A stretch of DNA of 7,429 nucleotides from Desulfuromonadales bacterium. Lineage in GTDB: Bacteria; Desulfobacterota; Desulfuromonadia; Desulfuromonadales; BM103. The stretch covers positions 1 to 7,429 of the forward strand of contig DAOVNV010000122.1 of assembly GCA_030630015.1 (NCBI GenBank), in the 5' to 3' direction. The translations under genes and the position numbers were made by a program. Below, one piece after another: positions 1 to 5,800 of the stretch. The notes under the pieces are model-generated. The model was not told where the DNA came from, searched no databases, and saw only the letters and a program-made list of their open reading frames with translations. Every line of letters starts with the position of its first letter. Within the stretch, counting starts at the first letter, position 1.

Positions 1-1580
1 AAGGGGTGCAGCCGGTTCTTTTTCAGGTTAAAAAGGGCGAGATGATTGTTCGCGAGGGGGATCGGATTACTGCCGATCATCTGGTGAAAATTTCGGCTAT
101 GCAGGAGGTCGGCAATGTGGGGGCACGCTGGCGCAACGCTGCGGGTCTGCTGTTGAGCAGCTTTCTTCTCATTTTTATCGGTCATCGTTTTGCCTGTCGC
201 AATATTCGTAAATACCGTGCCGAGAACCGCGATCTGATTTTTATGATGGCAACCCTGGTCGGTTTGACCCTGATTCTCAAGATCGGCATCTTTATCTCGG
301 CCGCCCTGGGCAGCGCTTTTCCTTATATCGATAATACCGCTTACTACTATGTCCTGCCGTTCGCCATTGGCACGATGCTGGTGCGGATTGTCCTTAATTC
401 AGAAGTCGCGCTGGTCTTCGCAGCGATTTCCGCTGTGCTGGCAGGTCTCCTGTTCGACAATAGTTTCGTCATCTGCGTGTTTGCTTTTCTCAGCAGCCTG
501 GGTGCGGCTCACTGGGTGCGCCAAGTCATTGAAAGGTCTTCATTGTTCAAGGCGGGCGTGAGACTTTCAGTTTTCAACTTTTTGTTGATTTTCGCGCTGC
601 ACCTGATGACCGCAAAACCTCTCGATCTGCAATTGCTCTATAAACTGGGCTTTGGCCTGACTGGCGGGATTGTCGCGGCAGTCATCGTGACCGGTTTGAT
701 TCCCCTGGTCGAATCAGCCTTCTGCTATACCACCAACATTAAGTTGCTTGAACTTGCCAATATGAATAACCCGGCCCTGCGTGAGCTGATGATCCATGCA
801 CCAGGGACCTATCACCATTCCATCGTTGTCGGCAATCTTGCCGAATCGGCTGCCGAGACGATTGGAGCCAACCCGCTGCTGGCCAGGGTGGCCGCCTATT
901 ACCATGATATCGGCAAGGTCAGGAAACCGCTTTATTTTGTCGAAAACATCTCCACGCAGGAGAACAGACACGATAAGCTGACCCCCTCCATGAGTGTGCT
1001 GATCCTGCTGGCGCACATCAAGGACGGTGTTGATATGGCCCGGGAGTATCGTCTGGGCCAGGACCTGGTCGATATTATCCAGCAGCACCACGGCACCAGC
1101 CTGATTAAGTTTTTTTACGACAAGGCCAAGAATAGCGAAGATCCTGACGTTCAGCGGGCAACGGAGCGGGACTACAGATACCTGGGACCCAAGCCGCAGA
1201 CCCGTGAGGCGGCATTGATCATGCTGGCCGATGCCGTTGAAGCTGCAGGACGCACCCTGGTCGACCCGACTCCGGCCCGTATTCAGGGGATGGTTCAGAA
1301 AATCATCAATAATATTTTTATCGACGGGCAGTTGGACGAGTGTGAACTGACTCTCAAGGATTTGCACAATATCGCAAAGAGTTTCAACCTCATTCTGGGT
1401 GGCACCTTCCACCATCGGGTTGACTACCCCGAACCTGTTTCCAAGGAGCGTACCCAGGAAAAGGCAACGAGCAGGAATGATGAAGATCGAGATCGAAAAT
1501 CGTCAAAAGAAGGTCAAGGTCAGAAAAATACCCCTAAGAAGGGTGGCCCGGAAGATCTTAAGCGCCTCGGGATGTCCTGA
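1..1580 (+). CDS. pgpH: 7TM-HD cyclic-dinucleotide phosphodiesterase, PgpH/YqfF family (5'-truncated by window edge)
   Basis: Membrane HD-domain phosphodiesterase; Firmicute relatives (PgpH) hydrolyse cyclic di-AMP. The frame (codons from base 3) is open to the window edge, so the GTG at 6 is not the true start. Family members are usually about 700-800 aa, so roughly 200-300 N-terminal residues, mostly the extracytoplasmic 7TMR-HDED domain, lie upstream. Numbering from codon 6: residues 8-32 are the end of the HDED domain (KKGEMIVREGDRIT). About seven hydrophobic segments follow near 45-61, 77-99, 113-130, 132-150, 152-168, 186-202 and 213-235. A cytoplasmic HD domain spans about 255-420, with the likely metal-ligand signature in PGTYHHS (H270/H271), YYHDIGK (H300-D301), QQHHGT (H361/H362) and LADAVEA (D409). 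The last ~45 residues are a charged, low-complexity tail read out of frame with the start of ybeY. Family call is firm; c-di-AMP as the substrate here is inferred from homologues. Confidence 0.9.
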   Translation, partial: GVQPVLFQVKKGEMIVREGDRITADHLVKISAMQEVGNVGARWRNAAGLLLSSFLLIFIGHRFACRNIRKYRAENRDLIFMMATLVGLTLILKIGIFISAALGSAFPYIDNTAYYYVLPFAIGTMLVRIVLNSEVALVFAAISAVLAGLLFDNSFVICVFAFLSSLGAAHWVRQVIERSSLFKAGVRLSVFNFLLIFALHLMTAKPLDLQLLYKLGFGLTGGIVAAVIVTGLIPLVESAFCYTTNIKLLELANMNNPALRELMIHAPGTYHHSIVVGNLAESAAETIGANPLLARVAAYYHDIGKVRKPLYFVENISTQENRHDKLTPSMSVLILLAHIKDGVDMAREYRLGQDLVDIIQQHHGTSLIKFFYDKAKNSEDPDVQRATERDYRYLGPKPQTREAALIMLADAVEAAGRTLVDPTPARIQGMVQKIINNIFIDGQLDECELTLKDLHNIAKSFNLILGGTFHHRVDYPEPVSKERTQEKATSRNDEDRDRKSSKEGQGQKNTPKKGGPEDLKRLGMS

Positions 1581-1938
1581 TGCACAGCTGTCCATCCTGA
1601 TCGTCAGTGATCGTCAGATCCAGGCGATCAATAGGGACTACCTGCAGCGGGACAAGCCGACGAATGTGATTTCTTTTGCCATGCAGGAAGGTGAAGGCGC
1701 AGGTGTGCAGCCAGATCTGCTCGGTGACGTGGTCATCTCCGCCGAGACCGCCTTGAGGGATGCCTTAGACGCCGGACGTTCATTTGAAAGTGAACTTTAT
1801 TTCCTGCTGCTGCACGGTATTTTGCATCTGCTGGGCTACGATCATGAACGCGGCAGTCTCGCCGAGGCGCAACAGATGGAGCAACGCGAGCGGGAACTTT
1901 TCTCGATCCTTTCGGAGACTTTCGATTTTTCACGATAA
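1477..1938 (+). CDS. ybeY: Endoribonuclease / rRNA maturation factor YbeY
   Basis: UPF0054-family zinc metalloprotein involved in 16S rRNA 3'-end maturation and ribosome quality control in well-studied bacteria. From the ATG at 1477 it is 153 aa, normal for the family. Family motifs are all present: TNVISF (62-67), LGDVVIS (82-88) and the zinc signature HGILHLLGYDH, with ligands H113, H117 and H123. The frame stays open upstream to a GTG at 1399, but those 26 extra residues (Arg/Pro-rich) look unlike YbeY and lie inside pgpH, so I reject that start. ATG 1477 and ATG 1480 are adjacent and either could be used. An AGGAAAAGG stretch at 1456-1464 lies 12 nt before 1477. The gene overlaps the end of pgpH by about 104 nt in another frame, which suggests translational coupling. 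Its position before corC and lnt matches the E. coli ybeZ-ybeY-ybeX-lnt operon. Confidence 0.96.
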   Translation: MMKIEIENRQKKVKVRKIPLRRVARKILSASGCPDAQLSILIVSDRQIQAINRDYLQRDKPTNVISFAMQEGEGAGVQPDLLGDVVISAETALRDALDAGRSFESELYFLLLHGILHLLGYDHERGSLAEAQQMEQRERELFSILSETFDFSR

Positions 1939-1940
1939 GA

Positions 1941-1948
1941 AGGAGAGG
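1941..1948 (+). promoter_or_regulatory. Ribosome binding site fixing the TTG start of corC
   Basis: AGGAGAGG lies just after the ybeY stop codon and ends 9 nt before the TTG at 1958. There is no in-frame ATG until about 2104, inside conserved protein sequence, so this strong Shine-Dalgarno decides in favour of the rare TTG initiation codon. Confidence 0.85.
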
Positions 1949-1957
1949 TAATAAACG

Positions 1958-2812
1958 TTGGACGAACATCTTCAGCCCGAATCATTTTTCAGTAAAATCA
2001 AACGGTCCCTGACCGGACGAAGACGAGCCCTCACCGAAAAGGAACTGCAGGAGGCGATCAACAGTTCCGAAGAGGAGGGTATCCTGAACGAATCTGAGGG
2101 GGATATGCTGCAGTCGATCTTCGAGTTTGGGGACACGATTGTACGCGAGGTCATGGTGCCGCGTACGGACATGGTCTGTTGTTCGATCGATGCCGAACTG
2201 GATGAACTGCGCGACCTGATCATGCGCTCCGGACATTCCCGCATCCCGATTTTTGAAGGGTCGGTTGATCGTATTCTCGGGGTGGTCTATGCGAAGGATC
2301 TCCTGCGTTACTGGGGGGTCGAAAGTTGTGATCTCCCTCTCAGGGAGGTTATGCGACAGCCCTATTTTATCCCGGAGACCAAACGCATTGAGACGCTTCT
2401 GAATGTATTTCGGGCGGAACGGGTGCATATCGCCATCGTGGTCGAGGAATATGGTGGGACATCGGGGCTGATCACCATAGAGGATCTGCTGGAAGAGATC
2501 GTCGGAGAAATTCGAGATGAATACGATCTCGAAGAGGACTTGGCGGAGCCGCAGGATGACGGTTCCCTGTTGATTGATGCCAGGGCCAACGTTGAGGAAC
2601 TCGAAGAGTTCTTCGATATTGAAGTTCCCCGCGACAAGTTTGACACTGTGGGTGGCTACCTCTTTCACCTGATGGGTAAAGTCCCGACTCCGGGTGAAAA
2701 AGTCAGCGACAACGGCATGACTCTGCTGGTCGTAGAGTCAGATGAGCGCAGAATTAGCAAAGTGCGCGTCTGGCGCGACCTGGAAACAGGAAGTCAGGAA
2801 GGGGACGCGTAA
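1958..2812 (+). CDS. corC: CBS-domain CorC/YbeX/HlyC-family protein (short form without DUF21)
   Basis: Cytoplasmic CBS-pair protein of the CorC/YbeX family, 284 aa. Relatives are linked to Mg2+/Co2+ efflux together with CorA, and YbeX in E. coli has been tied to ribosome metabolism; neither role is proven by this sequence. Residues 1-60 form a charged linker. VREVMVPRTDM (62-72) opens the first CBS repeat, which includes SRIPIFEG (94-101). The second CBS repeat (about 128-185) ends in the family hallmark EEYGGTSGLITIEDLLEEI (163-181). A CorC/HlyC transporter-associated domain follows at about 198-275, with DTVGGYLFHLMGKVPTPGE. There are no N-terminal DUF21 membrane helices, so this is the soluble type rather than the membrane-bound YfjD/CorB or MpfA type. 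Translation starts at TTG, supported by an AGGAGAGG site 9 nt upstream. It sits 19 nt after ybeY and 3 nt before lnt, the same order as E. coli ybeY-ybeX-lnt. Confidence 0.95.
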   Translation: MDEHLQPESFFSKIKRSLTGRRRALTEKELQEAINSSEEEGILNESEGDMLQSIFEFGDTIVREVMVPRTDMVCCSIDAELDELRDLIMRSGHSRIPIFEGSVDRILGVVYAKDLLRYWGVESCDLPLREVMRQPYFIPETKRIETLLNVFRAERVHIAIVVEEYGGTSGLITIEDLLEEIVGEIRDEYDLEEDLAEPQDDGSLLIDARANVEELEEFFDIEVPRDKFDTVGGYLFHLMGKVPTPGEKVSDNGMTLLVVESDERRISKVRVWRDLETGSQEGDA

Positions 2813-2815
2813 CTG

Positions 2816-4333
2816 ATGCGTCGCTTTTTGCCGGACAGTTGCTTGGCAAGCGCCGCGTTATCAGGCCTGTTGCTGGCTCTGTCTTTCCCTGCGCCCGGGA
2901 TTTCCATTCTGGCCTGGGTCGGCCTGGTGCCCTTGCTGTGCAGCATGCAGCGCAGACCGTTCAAAAGCGGTTTTCTGACGGGTCTGGTCTTTTTCTCCGT
3001 CGTCCTCTACTGGCTGAACATCGTCATGACCACTTATGGTCGGATGTCGCCGCTGCTTTCGGCCGCAGCCTACCTGCTGCTGGCAGCCTACCTGTCACTG
3101 TTTTTCGCTGCTGCGACCTGGGCGGCCTGCCGCCTCAAGGAAAAGCGCGGCTATTCTTACATGTTGACTCTGCCGGTAATCTGGGTTGGTCTCGAGTTCC
3201 TTCGCGAGTTCCTTTTGACCGGCTTCCCCTGGGCAACCCTTGGATACTCACAGCAGAACCTCCTGTTTATCCAGTCGGCGGACCTGTTCGGGGTTTATGG
3301 CCTGAGTTATCTCCTGATCCTCAGCAATACTGTCGTCGCGGAAGTCGTCCAGGTGGTTCGGCGCAGGGCATGGCGCGAACTGCCGGCCGGACCGTTGCTG
3401 CTGCTGGTTGCCCTGTTCATGCTCAATACCGGTTACGGCTGGTACCGGCTGGGCAAAACCCCCGACCAACGTGAAGCACATCTGGAGACCGCTGTTATTC
3501 AGGGGAATATCGACCAGGCAGTCAAATGGCACCCGGATTTTCAGATAAAATCAGTTGATATCTATCGTGACCTGTCCCGGCAGGCCAGTAAAGCTGGCGC
3601 GACCGATCTGCTGATCTGGCCTGAAGCGGCGACACCCTTCTATTTTCAAAGAGGGGGTGTCCTGGCTGACAGGGTGAGCGAACTGCCTCGAGCAACAGGC
3701 AGCCACCTGCTGTTCGGCAGCCCCGCCTATACAGGAGAGCCGGGAGATTACCAGTATCTGAACAGTGCGTTCCTGCTGTCTCCTCGAGGTGAGGTACTGG
3801 AACGCAGCGATAAAACCCACCTTGTTCCCTTTGGCGAGTATGTCCCATTGAAACCTTTCCTGCCCTTTATCGACAAGCTTGTGGTCGGTATTGGTGACTA
3901 TTCGCCAGGTCAGGTCAAGCCCCTCGGGATGAATGGGTATGAACTGGGTGTCCTGGTCTGCTATGAGGCCATCTTCCCGGAACTGGCCAGGGATTATGTC
4001 AGCAGTGGCAGCGACCTGCTGGTCAACATCACCAACGATGCCTGGTTCGGGCGTTCTTCAGCTCCGGCTCAGCATCTCGCCATGGTTCGCTTCCGGGCGA
4101 TCGAGAACCGGATATGGATCGCCCGCGCGGCCAATACCGGCATATCGGCCTTCATTGCTCCTTCCGGTCGGATTCTCGGTTCCACCGACCTGTTCGAAAC
4201 AACCTATGCGACCGCCCGGGTCGGTCTGGGGGCACGTCCCGGTTTATATGCCGCTATGGGTGATCTGATTCCCGGCGTCTTTCTAATTGTTGTTCTCTTC
4301 TGGTTGGTCCAAACCAGGCGTAAGCAGTGCTGA
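2816..4333 (+). CDS. lnt: Apolipoprotein N-acyltransferase
   Basis: Inner-membrane enzyme that adds the third acyl chain to the N-terminal cysteine of diacylated lipoproteins, the last step after Lgt and LspA, usually needed for Lol-dependent sorting to the outer membrane. It is 505 aa, normal for the family. N-terminal hydrophobic segments lie roughly at 10-25, 31-47, 52-72, 80-106, 117-134, 156-178 and 190-206. A periplasmic nitrilase domain spans about 222-465, and a final membrane helix lies at about 484-499. The Glu-Lys-Cys triad is intact: E270 in LLIWPEAATPF, K333 in DKTHLVPFGEYVPL and C382 in VLVCYEAIFPE. ITNDAWFG (405-412) is also typical. The ATG at 2816 follows the corC stop by 3 nt, with an AGGAAGGGG site (2796-2804) inside the corC end. 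The last two codons, CAG TGC, and the TGA stop run into a heptamer repeat that continues into the spacer. Confidence 0.97.
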   Translation: MRRFLPDSCLASAALSGLLLALSFPAPGISILAWVGLVPLLCSMQRRPFKSGFLTGLVFFSVVLYWLNIVMTTYGRMSPLLSAAAYLLLAAYLSLFFAAATWAACRLKEKRGYSYMLTLPVIWVGLEFLREFLLTGFPWATLGYSQQNLLFIQSADLFGVYGLSYLLILSNTVVAEVVQVVRRRAWRELPAGPLLLLVALFMLNTGYGWYRLGKTPDQREAHLETAVIQGNIDQAVKWHPDFQIKSVDIYRDLSRQASKAGATDLLIWPEAATPFYFQRGGVLADRVSELPRATGSHLLFGSPAYTGEPGDYQYLNSAFLLSPRGEVLERSDKTHLVPFGEYVPLKPFLPFIDKLVVGIGDYSPGQVKPLGMNGYELGVLVCYEAIFPELARDYVSSGSDLLVNITNDAWFGRSSAPAQHLAMVRFRAIENRIWIARAANTGISAFIAPSGRILGSTDLFETTYATARVGLGARPGLYAAMGDLIPGVFLIVVLFWLVQTRRKQC

Positions 4334-4354
4334 GTGCTGAGCGATGAGTCTGGT
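4327..4354 (+). repeat. Degenerate 7-bp-period tandem repeat, array A (overlaps lnt stop)
   Basis: Four consecutive 7-mers: GTGCTGA at 4327 and 4334, GCGATGA at 4341 and the more diverged GTCTGGT at 4348. The first unit contributes the last lnt codon (TGC) and its TGA stop. The start of this array recurs nearly identically after prfB (5631-5659). Confidence 0.75.
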
Positions 4355-4367
4355 AGACAGCGCTGAG

Positions 4368-4388
4368 GCGTTTAATTGCTTGAAACGC
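4368..4388 (+). repeat. Short perfect inverted repeat (GCGTTT / AAACGC)
   Basis: A 6-bp perfect stem (4368-4373 with 4383-4388) around a 9-nt loop, sitting between two heptamer arrays. It is too short to assign a function alone and could be part of the compound secondary structure of this spacer. Confidence 0.45.
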
Positions 4389-4455
4389 GAGGCGCGAAGC
4401 GAGAAGTGAGAAAAGGCCTGTTCGCGCTTCGCACTTCTCACCTCACACTTCTTGT
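4382..4455 (+). repeat. Inverted pair of degenerate heptamer arrays, array B
   Basis: The left arm reads in 7-nt steps as ACGCGAG, GCGCGAA, GCGAGAA, GTGAGAA (4385-4412). The right arm reads TTCGCGC, TTCGCAC, TTCTCAC, CTCACAC (4421-4448), whose complements are GCGCGAA, GTGCGAA, GTGAGAA and GTGTGAG. So the same period-7 family (roughly G-Y-G-N-G-A-A/G) occurs in opposite orientation around a short centre containing AGGCCT. Pairing 4399-4412 with 4428-4441 gives 12 of 14 matches with a 15-nt loop. Confidence 0.75.
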
Positions 4456-4460
4456 TTTTT
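4396..4460 (+). terminator. Possible rho-independent terminator of the pgpH-ybeY-corC-lnt operon
   Basis: The hairpin-forming heptamer arms are followed by a T-rich stretch, TTCTTGTTTTTT (4449-4460). An alternative fold pairs 4403-4411 (GAAGTGAGA) with 4443-4451 (TCACACTTC, 8 of 9 pairs). It extends weakly through A-T, C-G and G-T pairs directly into the T-run, giving a terminator-like shape with a long 31-nt loop. Its place, 60-130 nt after lnt and just before the prfB promoter, fits termination. The stem is imperfect and AT/GU-rich at the base, so the call is tentative. Confidence 0.4.
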
Positions 4461-4475
4461 AAGTCATTCTTATTC

Positions 4476-4504
4476 TTGTACCTGCTGCCCACAATCGGTA
4501 TAAT
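4476..4504 (+). promoter_or_regulatory. Sigma70-type promoter for prfB
   Basis: A perfect -10 box TATAAT (4499-4504) lies exactly 17 nt after TTGTAC (4476-4481), which keeps the TTG of the -35 consensus. Transcription would start near 4510-4512, leaving a leader of about 25 nt before the prfB ATG. The preceding possible terminator makes an independent prfB transcription unit plausible. Confidence 0.7.
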
Positions 4505-4525
4505 TCCCCGTTTGAACCATTTATC

Positions 4526-4530
4526 AGGAG
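4526..4530 (+). promoter_or_regulatory. Ribosome binding site of prfB (defines the frame-0 start)
   Basis: AGGAG ends 6 nt before the ATG at 4537. This start opens a 23-codon reading frame ending at TGA 4606, the first segment of frameshifted prfB, so the site identifies the true N-terminus. Confidence 0.85.
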
Positions 4531-4536
4531 ATAGAC

Positions 4537-5626
4537 ATGTTCCGCGAAGAGAATGAAGCCCTTTCGACATTGCGTGAAAAGCTCGTTGAGCTGAGGGGGT
4601 ACCTTTGACGTCGATGCAAAAAGAGAGCGGGTTGCCGAGCTTGAAGCTGAGGTGGCGGAACCCGATTTCTGGAATAATAATGAGCGCGCTCAGGAGATCC
4701 TGAAGGAAAGGACCAACATCCAGAACATCGTGAGCGGCTGGGATGATGCGCAACAGGAGCTTGACGACCTGCTGATCCTGGTGGAACTTGGCGAAGAGGG
4801 TGAGGATGAAGAAACCCTGGAAGAAGTCAAGTCACTGCTGCCCGGCCTCGTAAAGAAGGTCGGTCGTATGGAGTTCGCCCGGATGCTGTCCGGGGAGCAC
4901 GATGCCAACAATGCCATCGTCAGCATCAACGCCGGAGCCGGCGGGACCGAAGCCCAGGATTGGGCCGATATGCTGCTGCGCATGTATCTGCGCTGGTGCG
5001 AGCGCAAGGAGTTCAAAACTGAAATCACCGAATACCAGGCTGGGGACGAGGCCGGGACCAAAGGGGTGACCTTTACCGTCAACGGCCCTTACGCTTTCGG
5101 CTACCTGAAGGCTGAGCGAGGGATCCACAGACTGGTCCGGATTTCGCCATTTGACTCCAATGCCAAGCGGCATACGTCATTCTGCTCGGTGTTTGTTTTC
5201 CCGGAGCTTGCCGATGATGTGGAAGTCGAGATCAACGACAAGGACCTGAAAGTCGATACCTACCGCGCCAGCGGCGCTGGTGGCCAGCATGTCAACAAGA
5301 CCGATTCCGCGATCAGGATTACCCATCTGCCGACCGGGATCGTGGTGAGTTGCCAGAACCAGCGCTCCCAGCACAAGAACCGGGATATCGCGCTCAAGCA
5401 GCTCAAGGCACGCCTCTACGAACTGGAATTGGCAAAGAAAGAAGAGAAAGCGGCCACTTTGGCCGGCGACAAGAAGGAGATAGCCTGGGGCAGTCAGATC
5501 CGTTCCTACGTGCTGCATCCTTACCGGATGGTCAAGGACCATCGAACCGGTTATGAGGTCGGCAATGCGGACCGTGTCCTCGATGGCGATCTGGACGGAT
5601 TTATCGAGGCATATTTGTTGAAATAA
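4537..5626 (+). CDS. prfB: Peptide chain release factor 2 (RF2), joined by programmed +1 frameshift: 4537-4605 + 4607-5626
   Basis: RF2 recognises UGA and UAA stop codons in the ribosomal A site and triggers hydrolysis of peptidyl-tRNA. The first 23 codons (4537-4605) are followed by an in-frame TGA at 4606-4608. Skipping T4606 joins them to a 339-codon second segment, giving 362 aa, against 365 in E. coli. The N-terminal coiled region spans the junction (VELRGYL then DVDAKRERVAELEAE). The stop-codon-reading tripeptide SPF is at 203-205 and the catalytic GGQ at 248-250, in SGAGGQHVNKTDSAIR; its Gln is normally methylated by PrmC. Position 244 is Ala, as in most RF2 proteins and unlike the Thr of E. 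coli K-12. The gene ends in TAA. It has its own promoter and is followed 174 nt later by lysS, a neighbour pairing also found in E. coli. Expression is autoregulated by RF2 supply through the shift. Confidence 0.97.
4594..4609 (+). promoter_or_regulatory. RF2 programmed +1 frameshift site
   Basis: AGG GGG TAC CTT TGA C in frame 0. The internal Shine-Dalgarno-like AGGGGG (4594-4599) is separated by 3 nt from the slippery CTT codon (4603-4605). The poorly terminating TGA followed by C comes next (4606-4609). Sequence and spacing match the classic prfB site (E. coli has TAT instead of TAC). When RF2 is scarce, the ribosome slips +1 on CTT and makes full-length RF2; when it is abundant, translation stops after 23 residues. 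Confidence 0.97.
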
Positions 5627-5630
5627 GAAA

Positions 5631-5659
5631 GTGCTGAGTGCTGTGCAATGCGCGATGAG
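5631..5659 (+). repeat. Degenerate 7-bp-period tandem repeat, array C
   Basis: Starts 4 nt after the prfB stop. Units are GTGCTGA (5631), GTGCTGT (5638), GCAATGC (5645) and GCGATGA (5652). It matches array A downstream of lnt except that it holds exactly one additional 7-nt unit. CGATGAGA at its end (5653-5660) is repeated directly at 5673-5680, just before the REP-like hairpin. Confidence 0.75.
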
Positions 5660-5680
5660 AAAAATCAAAAAACGATGAGA

Positions 5681-5718
5681 GGGGACTGTCCCGGCTTTCC
5701 ACGGGACTGTCCCCGGCT
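5681..5718. repeat. REP-like inverted repeat, GGGGACTGTCCC / GGGACTGTCCCC
   Basis: Two copies of a self-complementary core, GGGACTGTCCC, at 5682-5692 and 5703-5713, each flanked by GGC. Together 5681-5692 and 5703-5714 form a 12-bp stem with a single T-T mismatch and a 10-nt loop (GGCTTTCCAC). GC-rich repeats with a GGGACTGTCCC/GGGACAGTCCC core are, from memory, widespread intergenic elements in deltaproteobacteria, often near REP-associated tyrosine transposases (RAYT/Y1). No such transposase gene is in this window. There is no T-run right after it, so it is not a standard intrinsic terminator, though it could protect the prfB mRNA 3' end. Confidence 0.75.
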
Positions 5719-5756
5719 AGTGAGGACACGTTTTGATGTATTGAGACTTTCTTGCT

Positions 5757-5777
5757 ACTCGCCACTCGCCACTGATT
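5757..5777 (-). repeat. Reverse-oriented heptamer array, array D
   Basis: ACTCGCC at 5757 and 5764, then the diverged ACTGATT at 5771. On the minus strand the unit is GGCGAGT, the same unit seen on the plus strand after lysS (7300-7306). It ends 7 nt before the lysS ribosome binding site. With array C on the other side it brackets the REP-like hairpin in inverted orientation. Confidence 0.65.
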
Positions 5778-5783
5778 TATTTT

Positions 5784-5788
5784 AGGAG
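5784..5788 (+). promoter_or_regulatory. Ribosome binding site of lysS
   Basis: AGGAG ends 12 nt before the ATG at 5801, a somewhat long but usable spacing. No closer candidate and no other sensible start is present, and the encoded N-terminus (MENPSDLIAQR) looks like a normal bacterial LysRS start. Confidence 0.6.
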
Positions 5789-5800
5789 AACGACCTGATT

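Noticed and set aside
6..8. GTG at 6 as the true start of pgpH
   Set aside because: The frame is open to the window edge and the first residues already match the end of the family's extracytoplasmic domain, so the gene is cut by the window.
714..1415. Long minus-strand open frame (233 codons) opposite pgpH
   Set aside because: It lies wholly antisense to the conserved HD domain, shows no recognisable motif, and arises from codon bias of the plus-strand gene. The similar antisense frame at 1982-2668 opposite corC is rejected for the same reason.
1399..1476. Upstream GTG start for ybeY
   Set aside because: It would add 26 Pro/Arg-rich residues unlike YbeY N-termini and lies deeper inside pgpH. 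The ATG pair at 1477/1480 gives the normal length.
4603..4609. prfB as a frameshifted pseudogene
   Set aside because: The in-frame TGA sits in the exact programmed RF2 frameshift context, and the remainder is full length with intact SPF and GGQ.
5681..5718. REP-like hairpin as a rho-independent terminator of prfB
   Set aside because: No T-run follows directly; the first TTTT is about 16 nt beyond the stem. Repeat-element identity explains it better.
5733..5769. Separate lysS promoter from TTGATG (5733) or TTGAGA (5741)
   Set aside because: Neither -35-like box has a reasonable -10 at 16-18 nt spacing; the positions fall in the ACTCGCC repeats.
4327..5777. Heptamer arrays as a CRISPR array
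   Set aside because: Units are 7 nt, contiguous and degenerate, with no unique spacers and no cas genes.
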